Under the pieces are notes generated by a model, which saw only the letters and a list, made by a program, of their open reading frames with translations, was not told the origin of the DNA and made no database searches. From Capra hircus (taxonomy: Eukaryota; Chordata; Mammalia; Artiodactyla; Bovidae), in the NCBI RefSeq assembly GCF_001704415.2, contig NC_030811.1:6420501-6484500 (forward strand): DNA of 64,000 bases. Direction: 5' to 3'. This document shows, one piece after another, positions 11,959-23,886 of this stretch (its first letter is position 1; each line of letters starts with the position of its first letter). The translations under genes were made by a program, and so were the position numbers.

Positions 11959-12944
11959 TTGTTTCTTAGCACCTCTGTCACCTGGGCCTCCAGCTCCCTG
12001 ACTTCAGGGTCTCTGTGCTGAGTGGCCCAGGGCTCCCACTTCCCCACACCCAGATCTGCTGGACCTGCCATCCTAGCCTCAATCACACTGGGAGCAGGGC
12101 CTACCAGTGATTTCTGATTATGTTCCGGTATTAAACACCCTGTCGTTAATTTAAAACTCTCATCTGACAGCAAATTCAAAGGTTTTCCCCCTAGTTCTGC
12201 CTGACCCCAGGCCCATGAATCCTGGCCCTGGGATGGGTGGGGTCTGCTTTTCCCTCCCCAGGGCCAGGGAGGGGTGGGGTGGGGATTGAGGGAAACTGGT
12301 CCTGGTGTGGACAATTCCTGCCGTCCTCAGGTTCTGGATGGCATGTACAGGAAACCCGTTAGATGGAGGACCAGGTGGAGCACAGTGAGGGGTGTGGGGA
12401 CCCTCTCCCGCTGGCTGGGGTCAAGCTGGAGACAGCAGGGAACTCATGGTTGGGCCTCTGGGGCTCTGTCATGTCCAAGACCGCACATGACATCCGTGGG
12501 GGTGCTCTGTGTTTTTAGCTTGGGGCTTTGGAAGAGGCTTGTGGACACAGAGAAAGTCCCATTCAGTGATCGGCTGCCTTTCTCTCATCCTTCTTCCTAA
12601 TTAGCTTTCCTAATGGGGGGAATTCAGGCCTCTGCTCAGGTTTATGGTCAAGTCTAAAGCTGTCTAATTACTTCTTGGCTGTAAATGGTTTCTGCAGTGA
12701 CCTGACCTTCCAGCCCAGAGCCTCCTGCTGGGCCACGGACACTCGGCTGGGGGTGGGGGTGGGGTGCAGCAAGCAGCCAGGTCATTTGGGTTTTACTCTC
12801 ATGCTAACACTTCTCTCTTGTCGATATGGACTCCTTATGGATCACAGCCAGGAATTCCTGTGTAGAAGCAGAGATCTTTGCAGCTGGGGGCACAAAATAC
12901 TCCTAATTCTAAGTCCTGTAGGAGGATGTAAGAAATGATGAGGG
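11959..12944. other. Unique sequence, no gene found
   Basis: The 156-codon minus frame at 11844-12314 starts in unique sequence and ends inside the SINE, so it is not a gene. No other signal is seen. Confidence 0.55.
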
Positions 12945-13012
12945 GCGAAAGGGCCCTGTCCTTCCTTCCTTCTTCCCTCCCTTCCCCTCCTTCTTCCTTT
13001 CTTTTTGAAAAC
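12945..13012. repeat. (TTCC)n-rich tract
   Basis: Imperfect ccttccttcctt / ccctccc pyrimidine tract next to an L1 remnant. Confidence 0.8.
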
Positions 13013-13690
13013 TACAACAGCTTTATTAAATGCACACACAACACAGCCCACTCATTTAAGGCGTACAATTCAATGGCTTTTAGTATATTCACAGAGCTGT
13101 GCAACCATGACCATGCTGGATTTTAGAGCATTTTTTATCATCTCCTCAAAGAAACCCTAAACCCATCGGCAACCACTCCCAATTTCTTCCCAGCACTCGC
13201 CAGCCCCAGGCGATCATTAATCTACAGAAATAGTAGGAAGGCTGTACCACTTTCCATCCCCACCAGCAATGTATGACGGTTCCCATTTCTGTACATGCTC
13301 ACCGACATGTGCCAGCGTCTGTCTTGTTGATTATAGCATCCTAGTGAATGTGAGATTGTATCTGTTTGCGGTTTTGATGTGCATTTCTCTAATGACTAAT
13401 TATGCTGAGCATCTTTTTACATGCTCACTGGCCATCTGACATCTTTTTAGGAGAAATGTCTGTTCAATGTTTTTCCTAGTTTTAATTAAACTATTTGTCT
13501 TTTTATTATTGATGGAGTGTATGTGTGTGTGTGTATTATAGATTCTGTACCCTAGACCCTTATCTGGTATATGATTTGTAAATATTTGTGTAGGTTGTCC
13601 TCTTGCTTCATTGATAATGGCCTTAGAAGAACAAAAGTTTTTAATAGTAGTGAAGTCAAATTTATCTACTTTTTCTTTAGATCATTAAGA
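13013..13690 (-). mobile_element. Ancient L1 3'-end remnant
   Basis: The + strand is antisense to the old L1 3' region (tgcacaacacagccc...gcgtacaattcaatggctttt, gatgtgcatttctctaatgac, ccttatctggtatatgattt). A short (TG)n lies at about 13520-13535. Confidence 0.75.
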
Positions 13691-15589
13691 TAGTTAAGAC
13701 AAACTGCTAGTGGATACTGACCTCTGCCACTCCCCCACCCCTCCGCTGCCCGGGCTTCCTGTTGTGGCTGGTGTGTTGCTTTAGTGACGTTGCAGGATTA
13801 TTTTTGTGAGTGTGTTTCCCTGCAGTGTGAACCCTCTGATGTCACTCTCCAGAGGGTGCAGACTCAGGCTGTGCATGCTCACCTGGGCCGACAGTGCTTT
13901 CCTCTCCCCTGACTTCTCTGTTAAACCACCTGTCTCTGCTGGCATCACACCCAGCCGTTAGGCTCCACTGAGCCCGGCTGACCGCACTGTTGGTGTCAAC
14001 CATGCCTGGGGGTATAACAGTGCCCCATGGTCTGATCCAGTTACATCTGGGCCTCTTCCCAGGAGTGGTTTTTGAAGTCGGACTTTGACGTTTGTTCTGA
14101 CTCCTGCGGGAGTCTTAGCTTCCTCTGTCTGTCTGTTTCCTCTGACAGATTAGCTGACCTGCAGTTTAGCTCATTGCTGTTACGGGGCTGCCACTGTTCC
14201 CTTCACTGTTTACCACCAAAATCCCCATTGTTTTCGAGAGCACCATTATGCTAGAGCTTCCCCCGCATTTTGTTCGGAATCATGGCAGCATTCTTTGTTT
14301 CTCCCTCCCTTCTTTGCTTTCTGTCTTCGGTATCCCTGCTCTCTAGACTCATGGCCTTCTCTCTCCACGGCACGATCTGAGCCCCTGCTCCTGCACTGGG
14401 GGCAGCGACAGCAGCTTCCTTCTCTGAGTGACACTCCTGTTCTACACAGCGCGGCTTTGTTGGGGAGCAGTAGCCTCTGGTCTTCTCAGCTTGCTGCTCC
14501 CAGCGCGGGACTTCTGACCTACAAGCAAGCTGAGGCAAGAGGAACTAGGGGCTCGGTAATTTTGTCTTCCCCCGTCTGGGGAGCGCCTCCTGCTATGAGT
14601 GGAAGAAGGGAGCCACCATTCTCTCAGCTGCACTCACCAGGAATTTAGTCTGTGTGATATGAAGGCTGAGGAATGTGGGTGGCCTGTTCCTCCTGGGGAT
14701 CTGCTGTCTTCTTTGACTGGGATCTGGGGGTGGTGGGAGCCCCATTTTCTTGGCCACACCCACGCAGAGTAGAGCATCTGTTAAGGTGAGCAGCGAAGAG
14801 GGATTGGGTCATTGTTCAAGTGCCACAGATTCTCACCCTTCTTAGCAAGGACAATTTCTAGAGAGTTTAAATGCTCAAAAATACAATTAGAATTTTTCTT
14901 GAGCAGTTATGAGTGTTTTGCTGGGGAGGAAGTTTGCAGTTTCTCATGCCACCATTTTGAAAGTGAATCTCTCCTTTTTTCCTTCCTTTTCCTTACTTCC
15001 TCCCTCCCTCCTTTATTCCCTCCCTCCGTCTTTCTTTGGGTTTTGTTAACTTATGGGTTAATAATAGAATATGTCAGGTGTTAAGGATGATGTTGAGATG
15101 TGGAGTGCTGTTAATGTTGAAGACACTCCTCTTAACTCAAGGAAACTATGAACAGAAGTTAAAAAAAGTCTTTTTTTTTTTTTTAAGTATCATAAACTGT
15201 TTCTTCAGGAATTTTGAAGGTTAAAAGTAGAGTTTCAAAGCAAACACATTTCCTGGCTCCTCTTTACAAGAAGTTATTCTCTACAGAACAGTAACCCTTT
15301 ATGTTTAAGAAGACTGGATTTTCCCCTAATGCTAAAAGATTTGCTATTTTCCTTTTCCTCTTATAGACATTCATAATCCATTGTATTTTAGCAGTTTCAA
15401 AGCTTTGAAAGAATGTTTAGATGACCTCAAAAATTCAAAAACGATAGAGAGGATAAAAATTGTTGATGCTGGAAATATTGTAACAGTTGTTATAAAACCA
15501 CTTTGTCCAATGTTAAGATGAAAGATTTAAGATTTACCTTCTTACTGCTAGAAAAATAAAAGCTATTAAGACAAGTTTCTGGAACAGTA
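13691..15589. other. Unique sequence with a CCTT tract; no gene found
   Basis: A (CCTT/CCTC)n pyrimidine tract spans about 14972-15040 and a poly-T run lies near 15170-15184. Frames of about 90-117 codons at 14251-14648 overlap on both strands without features. Confidence 0.55.
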
Positions 15590-15806
15590 AGGGCTTCCCA
15601 GGTGGCACAGTGGTAGTAAAGAATCTGCCTGCCAATACAAGAGACTCATGAGACAAGGGTTTGATCCCTGGGTCGGGAACATCCACTGGAGAAGGAAATG
15701 GCAACCCACTCCTATATTCTTGCCTGGGAAATCCCATGGACAGAGGAGTTTGGCAGGCTACAGTCTGTGGGGTTACAAAGCATGGGCATGACTGAGCATG
15801 TATACA
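15590..15806 (+). mobile_element. Bov-tA SINE
   Basis: Complete but more diverged than most (head: gcttcccaggtggcacagtgg; tail: ggcatgactgagcatgt). Confidence 0.9.
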
Positions 15807-16769
15807 CGCTGGAATGTTAAGTGCAAGGCAGAACCTTATTTGCTTAATTCAGATCCCTTGGACACCAGGTAACCCGGAATAATTCTGCCTCACTGGCATC
15901 CTGGGGGATGGGATGGGCAAGCAGGAGCAATAGCAAAGGCAAGCAAGGCCACACGAGTTGTTAACTGGGGGTCCTGATGCTTTCAGGGGAGACTAGAGGA
16001 GAGATGGAGGGCTGCTCTATGAGCTTGTGTCTGTGAGTCCTCTAACCACAGACGGTCTCAGGTTCTCCCACCAGCTGGATGTGGGTGTGGGAAGGAGAAG
16101 AGAATCACAACAGGTGTGCTCTGCACTCTTGCCACCCCCCCAACCCCCGATCTTGATAGATGGTCAGGAAGAACAGGAATGGGCAGAGTGGGGCCATCTC
16201 CCAGGTGGGACTGGCACCAGCTCTTTCATTCTGAGGCATGGTGGGGAGAGCCAGCTACACCCACAGGCCAATTCCTTTTTCCCCCATGTCTTCTCGGAAC
16301 AGAGTCGAAAGCGGGGGACGGTGGCCGTCCAGGAGGAAGCAGGCTTCTCTTCTAACTTGCATCCTCCACGCTTTCTTGTCCCATGTTAACCTACAAGTTT
16401 GATGGTCAAGTCTGGTCGGCTGGGAGCCTGGCTGATCCTTTTGGAAGGCGGCCAAATAGTGGAGCCTGTCACTGCTCAAAGCCACTTTCGTTATCCCCGC
16501 CTGCCCCTGGTTATCCTCCCTGGACCGGGAGATGGGTAATGTATGCGGGGTAGCGAGATTCCAGAATTAGTTCACGGCCAGTCACATACAGACAGCCCTG
16601 CGTGCTGGTCACACGTTCTCCCCTCGTACTGAGCCTAGTTGGAGACAGCTCTGTGACTTCAATGACAGACAAGGTGAGGCCCATCTACAGAATTAAGATA
16701 ACTCATTCAATAAATCAGTGCTTCTTTCCTTGAATGTGAGAGGGGTGTCATACTTTTTGGCGGGTGCTC
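15807..16769. other. Unique sequence, no gene found
   Basis: A 120-codon + frame at 16027-16389 overlaps a minus-strand frame and has no recognisable features. Confidence 0.55.
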
Positions 16770-16867
16770 TTTCTGGCAAACGTGTTGCTTGCTCAGAATT
16801 GAGCCACCAGGGGACCTGAGACAACCCAGGAGGTTTGGGAACAGGAGCTGAAGGCACATTCTTAGAG
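16770..16867 (+). repeat. Left copy of a ~100-bp direct repeat flanking BovB
   Basis: Begins tttctggcaaacgtgttgc and ends cacattcttagag, immediately before the BovB 5' truncation. Its partner at 18642-18748 starts exactly at the BovB 3' end. Confidence 0.88.
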
Positions 16868-18641
16868 TATAAAACTAGAAGAAAACAACAGAAGGGGAAA
16901 GACTAGAGGTCTCTTCAGGAAGATTGGAGATATCAAGGAAAGATTTTGCCCAAAGATGGGCACAATAATGGACATAAATGGTGGAGACCTAGTAGATGCT
17001 GAAGAGATCAAGAAGAGATGGAAAGAATACATGGAAGAACTGTATTAAAAAGATTCAGATGAACTGGATTGGTGCGATCCAGTGTGGTCAGCCACCCAGA
17101 GCCAGACAATCTGCAGAGTGAAGTCAAGTGGGCCTTAGGAAGCACTGCTGTCAATGAAGCTAGCGGATGTGAAGGAATCCCAGCAGAATTATTCAAAATC
17201 CTAAAGGATGATGCCGTCAAGGTGTTGCATTCAATGTATCAGCAAATCTGGAAGACCCAGCAGGGGCCACAGGACTGGAAAATGTCAATCCTCATCCCCA
17301 AATCTTGCATGCTAGGCTTCAGCATTATGCGAACCAAGAACTTTCAGATGTCCAAGCTGGGTTTCGAAAAGGAAGAGGAAACAGAGATCAAATTGCCAAC
17401 ATTCTTTGGATCACAGAGAAAGCTAGGGAATTCCAGAGAGCCATCTACCTCTGCTTCATTGACTACACCAGAGCCTTTGACTGTGTGGATCATAATAAAC
17501 TGTGGAAAGCTCTTAAAGAGATGGGATTACCAAACCCCCTTACCTGTCTTCTGAGAAACTTGTATGTGGGTCAAGAAGAAACAGTCAGAACCCTGTATGG
17601 TTCAAGACTGAGAAAGGAGTACAACAGGGCTGTCTGCTGTTACCCTATTTGTTTAACTTCTACGCTGAGCACATGTGGAGAAATGCCGGGCTGGATGAGT
17701 TACAACCTGGAATCAAGATAGGTGGCAGAAACATCAGCAACCTCAGATACGGGGATGATACCACTCTAATGACAGAAAGCAAAGAGGAACTCAAGAGCCT
17801 CTTGATGAGGGTGAAGGAGGAGAGTGAAAGAGCCAGCTTAAAACTAAAAATATTAAAACAAGTAAGATCATGGCATCCAGCCCCATTGTGTTGCTGTGTG
17901 TTGTGTTAGTCGCTCAGTCATGTTTGACTCTTTTCGACCCCATGAACTGCAGTCCACCAGGCTCCTCTGTCCATGGGATTCTCCAGGAAAGAACACTGGA
18001 GTGGGTTGCCATTTCCTCATGACAAATAGAGGGGGACAAAGTGGAAGTAGGGACAGATTTCCTCTCCTTGGGCTCCAGAATCATTACAGATGGCGACTGC
18101 AGCCATGAAATCAGAAGACGTTTGCTTCTTGGCAGGAAAGCTATGACAAACCCAGACAGTGTGTTGAAAAGCAGAGACATTACTCTGCCGACAGCGGTCT
18201 GTATAGTCAAGGCTATGGTCTTCCCAGTGGTCACATAAGGTTGTGAGAGCTGGACCATGAAGAAGGCAGAGCGCTGAATAACTGATGCCTTTGAACTGTG
18301 GTGCTGGAGAAGACTCCTGAGAGTCCCTTGGACTGCAAGGAGATCAAACCAGTCAATCTTAAGGGAAATCAGCCCTGAATACTGATTGGAAGGACTGATG
18401 CTGAAGTTGAAGCTCCAGTATTTTGGTCATCTGATGAGAGCAGCTGACTCATTGGAAAAGTCCCTGATGCTAGGAAACATTGAGGGCAGAAGGAGAAGAG
18501 GGCATCAGAAGATGAGATGGCTGAATGGCGTCACTGATGCAATGGACATGAACTTGGGCAAACTTCGGGAGATGGTGAGGGACGGAGAGGCCTGGCGGGC
18601 TGCAGTCCACAGAATCCGACACGACTGGCCGGCTGAACGAC
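16868..18641 (+). mobile_element. BovB-related LINE (second lineage), 5' truncated
   Basis: Aligns to the RT half of BovB but with consistent protein differences from the other copies: PAELFKILKDDAVKVLHS for PVELFQILKDD, NLYVGQEETVRT for NLYAGQEATVRT, EELKSLLMRVKEESERA for ...MKVKEESEKV. Shares these with the copy at 46672-47937. Frames are broken by indels and stops, and a SINE interrupts at 17886-18019. Confidence 0.88.
17886..18019 (-). mobile_element. Bov-tA SINE fragment inside a BovB copy
   Basis: Minus-strand SINE tail and core (gttagtcgctcagtcatg ... gagtgggttgccatttcct). The BovB sequence stops at ...catccagccccat and resumes at catgacaaatag. Confidence 0.88.
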
Positions 18642-18748
18642 TTTCTGACAAACGTGTTGCTAGCTCTACCCATTCAGAATTGAGCTGCCAGAGGACCCGA
18701 GGCAACCCAGGAGGTCTGGAAACAGGAGCTTAAGGCACATTCTTAGAG
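18642..18748 (+). repeat. Right copy of the ~100-bp direct repeat flanking BovB
   Basis: tttctgacaaacgtgttgc through cacattcttagag, about 85-90% identical to 16770-16867, with an extra 8-base segment (tctaccca). Confidence 0.88.
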
Positions 18749-19444
18749 GTCGTGGAGGAGGAGAAATGGACCCCGAGGAGGGTCAGTAAGAAGTCAGAGA
18801 GGGGAATAGTATGGAATAAGACGAGCATACTGCGCTTAGGAGAAGACACTCCCTACAGGAAGGCAGGCATCTGGCACTGTCTTTAGCCTTGCATCCCTCC
18901 CAGTCCTCCCCAGGTGCACCCGTCTGGACGCTGAGTTTGGGCCCAGTGATGATGCATGCAGGACCGTAGAGGCGCCCGGTTCCGGCGGGGACCTCGGGCG
19001 CTGGGGGCTCAGAAGCGCAGCGGCGCCACCTAGCGCCCAGCCGGCGGCGGCGCCGGGAAAGCGCCTCACTTTCTCCAAAAAGGAGCAAAGACGTGGAACC
19101 CAGAAGGAACCCGTCTTTGGTGCCTGGAAAGCGTTGGCTGCGAAAGGAGGGCGAGAAGCAGCGCAGGGACAGCCAGCCTGAGCCCTCCTTCTATTTCAAG
19201 TTGACACATTTCCTTGCTTTCGTAGGTATTCTTATAAAATACGGTTATTCGGCGCCACAGATTTCAAAATTATGATTTTTCTTTCTTTCCTTTGGCCCGG
19301 TCTTTGTTATTATTATTATTACTATTTTTAGGAAAACAGTAATTTCTGAATGACTTCGATGCAGTGTTTTGCTCTCTTGACTCAGCTCTTGAATGTAGAA
19401 GGTTGAGACTAGGAGAAATACTTCTGTCACGTATTTGTTCATGC
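18749..19444. other. Unique sequence with a CpG-rich patch at 18960-19150
   Basis: Roughly 18 CpG dinucleotides in the 120 bases 18961-19080, including ccggcggcggcgccggg, against a CpG-poor background. A minus-strand frame (18783-19088) crosses it, but I recognise no protein. It could be a small promoter or enhancer island. Confidence 0.6.
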
Positions 19445-20105
19445 CATATACTTTATTTCTATTTGAAAATTTCACTCGTTTTATGAGATACAACTGACAT
19501 ATACCGTTGGATTAGTTTTAGGTGTACACCATAATGATTTGATATATGGATGTGTTGCAAAATTATCACCACAACAAACCCAGTTAACATACATCACCTC
19601 ACCTATTTATAAATGTTTTTTTTTTTTTCCCTTGCAATGAGAGCTTTTAAGAATTCCCCTCTTAGAAACTTTCAAATAGAGTCTAGAGGTTTATACATAG
19701 GTTTGAACTTATTAAATATATTATTCAGATAACCTATGTCTCTGCTTTTCTTCTTCTGCTTGACCTATCAGTTTCCGAGAAGCCTGCACTGTTTGTGTCT
19801 CGCACCGGAGACAGTCTTGCTAGGCGCACATATATTGTGTCTTCTTCATCTATTGCTTCTTTTATCAAGATGTATCATCCTCTTTCAAGCATATACAGAA
19901 GGAGGGAAAAGAATAAAACCAACCCTCCGGAATCTGTCATCTAGCTTCAACAACTCATGGTTTACTCTCATTTCATTTATACCCCACAAAGTCTTCCAGA
20001 TCTCTCCTACTGGATTATTTTGAAGTCAATGACAAACATCCATATCATTTTATTAGTAAATATGTTAGAATTTATCTACAAAAGATAAGGAATTCTTAAC
20101 TATAA
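19445..20105 (-). mobile_element. Ancient L1-type remnants
   Basis: 19445-19715 is antisense to an old L1 3' UTR (taggtgtacaccataatg, gcaaaattatcaccacaac); 19716-19890 to L1 ORF2; and 19890-20105 resembles another old LINE 3' part, whose continuation appears at 25244-25690 beyond the retroviral cluster. Confidence 0.6.
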
Positions 20106-20222
20106 ATTTTTTTGGTCACACCACACGGCATTCACGACCTTAAGTTCCCTGGCCGGGGATTGAACCTGTGCCCCCTGCAGTGGAAGCAGAGTCTTAACCA
20201 CTGGACCTCCAGGGAAGTCTCA
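20106..20222 (-). mobile_element. CHR-type tRNA-Glu SINE fragment
   Basis: Antisense CHR head: ggccggggattgaacctgtg, gtcttaaccactggacc, tccagggaagtct. It abuts LTR A. Confidence 0.85.
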
Positions 20223-20223
20223 G

Positions 20224-20902
20224 TGAAAGGGAGCAGGACCGTATATATGGTCCTTGCCCACCCTCCCCCCCTATCATGTCCTCTGCTTGCCTTTTGCCTA
20301 AAACTTTAGTCAAAGAATAAGTTTAATCAGAGAAGTGAGAAATGCTGAAACAAAGGAAAACAGTCAAAGGAGACTGAATAATAATAATGCAGTCACTAAG
20401 CATGGTCAAGGATCTTTAGTTCTTTCTCACGGGCTGTAGATAATATTCTGAGCCATATCCTGTGAGCTGTCTTACAGATACCAAAACCCTAGGTGGAGAA
20501 GTTAACTACACGATGATCAGACTGCACCCAGGACTTGAGCTGCCACAATTCCGAGAAATGACTGCAAAGAAATGGGAACAAGTGCATGCCGGCACTTTAG
20601 ATTAACCAGCTGTCCTAAAACAACCAAAATGACGCTAGGCAGACCACTGGTGACCAATTGAAGATGACTGTTACAGATGACTCTGCTGTTTCTACATGTA
20701 ACCCCCACCGACTCTTGTCTACAAAACCTCTCACCCCCTGCTTGTTGGAGGGGGGAAGTTGGCCTTTGGACAGATGTCCACCAGCCTCCTCCCAATTGCT
20801 GGCATCTGAAATAAGCAAACTTTCCTTTCCACCAGCTCGGCCTGCTTATTGGCTTTTGAGTGGCAAGCAGCCGGACCCCCCCAAGCATACCTTTTGGTAA
20901 CA
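20224..20902 (+). mobile_element. ERV 5' LTR (copy A), 679 bp
   Basis: TG...CA bounded. It is homologous along its length to copies B (22221-24396, inverted) and C (24688-25243), and is followed 5 bases later by a primer-binding-site-like sequence. The poly(A) signal present in copy C (gaaataaagc) reads gaaataagc here, so it is mutated. Confidence 0.85.
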
Positions 20903-20907
20903 GATTT

Positions 20908-20925
20908 TGGGGCCCAACATGGGGC
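20908..20925 (+). other. Primer binding site, tRNA-Lys-like
   Basis: tggggcccaacatggggc differs at two positions from the complement of the tRNA-Lys(1,2) 3' end (TGGCGCCCAACGTGGGGC, from memory). It sits 5 bases after the LTR's terminal CA, as expected for a provirus. Confidence 0.75.
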
Positions 20926-21235
20926 TGGCTACTGCTGGCTTCTGTGCTTTCATGACACCTGGCTCTCCTGGGTCTTCCAGGGGAAAACTATGGCTATGAT
21001 ACTGTATTAGCCTGCTGCTCGGACCTAGCCAGCCCCAGGTAGGGGATTTGGGGGACGTTCTTACCAGCTACTGAAACTATTTGTTTTGAGGATCCTCCCT
21101 GTTTCTCCCCTGCTCGGCACTGGCTGCCAATTTGCACTTTTCTTGGTGGAATGGAAACTTGCATTTGGGATGAGTGCCGACCTCCAAGACTGGATAAGTC
21201 CACAGGTGTGCACGTGGGCAGCCTTCCCATTTCTG

Positions 21236-21518
21236 AGTGCTAGTGCTATTTGGGCATTCGTGCTAGTTGGTTCTGACCTGTGTTTGATGTTGAGGATCAT
21301 TTGTGAGCACTGATTGCTATTTGGGCACTTTTGCCAATGGTTCTGATGTCTGTCTGCCATTAAGGACCGTTTGTGAGCATGAAGCGCTTTTGGGCATTCT
21401 TGTCAATGGGTTCTGACATCTGACTACCGTTGAGGACCATTTGTGAGCACCGGGTGTCATTTGGGTATTTTGCCAAGTGCTTCTGGTATTTGACTACTGC
21501 TGAGGACCATTTGTGTCA
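21236..21518 (+). repeat. Four-copy tandem repeat, ~71 bp unit, in the ERV leader
   Basis: Each unit carries gaggaccatttgtgagcac and gctatttgggcatt followed by ggttctga. The gagga(c/t)cattt motif recurs near 21291, 21362, 21433 and 21503, a spacing of 70-71 bases. Confidence 0.88.
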
Positions 21519-22391
21519 GGGAAGCGTTTGGGACTCCTTACTGGTAACCTTTGGAGAGGGTTTATGATAGATCTGTCGTTTGGTGTTTGAGAGTATTTCC
21601 ATTTATATAATTGGTACTCTTGTTGCCTTATGTAAAATGGGAAATTCAGGTTCAACTCATTACAAATTTTAGTTGTGAATTTATGACTAAAAAAGAAATA
21701 ATTTTTTGGATAATGTATGGCTGTAGTATTCTTCAGACTCCAGAGAAGACTGGTTAAGATGAAAGTCTTGAAATTCAAAATACTGGTTCTTTTTGCATAT
21801 GCAGTTAGGGAAATCTAACTTGATAAAACACTTCTTTCAGACCTTGAGAAACCAAAAATATGCCTAGGAAAAAACTTGAAGTTAACACTTATCATGTCCT
21901 TGAAATACAAACACAGTCCACATTGCCTGGAACTCTAGCTTTTGGTTAACTGTAAAACTTCAAGCTAAGGAAAAAGAAAAAAAAAAAAAAAAAAGGAAAG
22001 CCTTTTAAAACTGAGTGTGTAATTTGGCTATTCTGATTATTATCCATAAAGTGATAAGCTTAATTGCAATGCCTAATTCATGAAATGTAAAAAGATAAAA
22101 CAACGAGATCTCTGTCTGATGTTTATATGTCTCAATATGTATTTTCGTATTTGGATAATATCTCCGAGGTTAATTAGTAAAGGAACTCTATTTAATTGGC
22201 CTTAAAAAAATATAAGTACTTGTTACTGAAAGGTATGCATTGGGCATCCAGCTACTCGCCACTCAAGAGCCAGTAAACAGGCCAGGTTGGTGGAAAGGAA
22301 AGTTTGCTTTATTTTAGATGCTGGCAACTTGGGGGAAGGGCGGCAGATATCTGTCTAAAGGCAGACACGCTCCCCTCTCCAACAAGCAGGG

Positions 22392-23283
22392 AATCAGTTA
22401 GGTTCAGTTGCTCAGTCTTATCCAACTCTTTTTGACCCCATAAACTGCAGCATGCCAGGCTTCCCTGTCCATCACCAACTCGTGAAGCTTGCTCAAACTC
22501 ATGTCCATTGAGTCGGTGATACCATCCAACCATCTCATCCTCTGTCATACCCTTCTCCTCCTGCCTTCGATCTTTCCCAGCATCAGGGTCTTTTCCAGTG
22601 AGTCAGTTCTTCACATCATGTGGCCAAAGCATTGGAGTTTCAGCTTCAGCATCAGTCCTTCCAATGAATATTCAGGACTGATTTCCTTTAGGATTGACTG
22701 GTTTGATCTCTTTGCAATCCAAGGGACTCTCAAGAGTCTTCTCCTGCACCACAGTTCAAAAGTATCAATTCTTTGGTGCTCAACTTTCTTTATAGTCCAA
22801 CTCTCACATCCATACATGACTACTGGAAAAGCCATAGCTTTTACTAGACGGACCTTTATCAACAAAGTAATGTCTCTGCTTTTAAATATTCTGCTTAGGT
22901 TGGTAATAGCTTTTCTTCCAAGGAGCAAGTGTCTTTTAATTTCATGGCTGCAGTCACCATCTGCAGTGATTTTGGAGCCCCCCAAAATAAAGTCTCTCAC
23001 TGTTTCTATTGTTCCCCCGTCTATTTCCCATGAAGTGATGGGACCAGATGCCATGATCTTAGTTTTCTGAATGTTTGAGTTTTAAGCCAGCTTTTTCACT
23101 CTCCTCTTTCACTTTCATCAAGAGGCTCTTTAGTTCTTCTTTGTCTTCTGCCATAAAGGTGGTATCATCTGCATACTGAGGTTATTGATATTTCTTCCGG
23201 CAATCTTGATTCCAGCTTGCGCTTCATCCAGCCTGGTGTTTTGCATGATGTACTCTGCATATAAGTTAAATAAGCAGGGTGAC
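22392..23283 (-). mobile_element. BovB LINE 3' segment of an inversion-bearing insertion
   Basis: Complement of BovB from the 3' tail (22395) up to about element base 41040. A 147-codon minus-strand stretch (22611-23054) retains the post-RT region. It joins a + strand BovB segment at about 23283. Confidence 0.92.
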
Positions 23284-23886
23284 AATATATGGTGATGGAA
23301 TTCCAGTTGAGCTATTTCAAATCCTAAAATATGATGCTGTTAAAGTGCTGCACTCAGTATGCCAGCAAATTTGGAAAACTCAGCAGTGGCCACAGGACTG
23401 GAAAAAGTCAGTTTTCATTCCAATCCCAAAGAAATGCAATGCCAAAGAATGTTCAAACTACTGCACAATTGCACTCATCTCACATACTAGCAAAGTAATG
23501 CTCAAAGTTCTCCAAGCTAGGCTTTAACAGTACGTGAACCATGAGCTTCCAGATGTTCAAGCTGAATTTTGAAAAGGCAGAGGAACCAGAGATCACATTT
23601 GCCAACATCTGTTGGATCATCAAAAAAGCAAAAGCAAGAGAGTTCCAGAAAAAAAATCTACTTCTGCTTTATTAACTATGCCAAAGCCTTTGATTGTGTG
23701 GATCAAAACAAACTCTGGAAAATTCTTCAAGAGATGGGAATACCAGACCACCTTACCTGCCTCCCGAGAAATCTGTATGCAGGTCAACAAATGACAAGAA
23801 CTGGACAAGGAACAACAGACTGGTTCCAAATTGGGAAAGGGGTATATCAAGGCTGTATATTGTCACTCTGCTTATTTAACTTATAA
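23284..23886 (+). mobile_element. BovB LINE inverted 5' segment of the same insertion
   Basis: + strand RT sequence from ggtgatggaattccag to gcttatttaactta, covering about element bases 40490-41073, so it overlaps the other arm by roughly 30 bases. The pair is flanked by an aagcag repeat (22384-22389 and 23887-23892). Pattern expected from twin priming. Confidence 0.9.

Larger units (their letters stand above)
20903..22220 (+). mobile_element. ERV leader / internal remnant
   Basis: Follows LTR A. It holds the primer site, a 4-unit tandem repeat and an A-rich segment (about 21978-21995). The stretch around 21890-22010 resembles 37885-38000 in the other provirus (shared catgtccttgaaata.aaaca). 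No gag frame survives. Confidence 0.7.
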
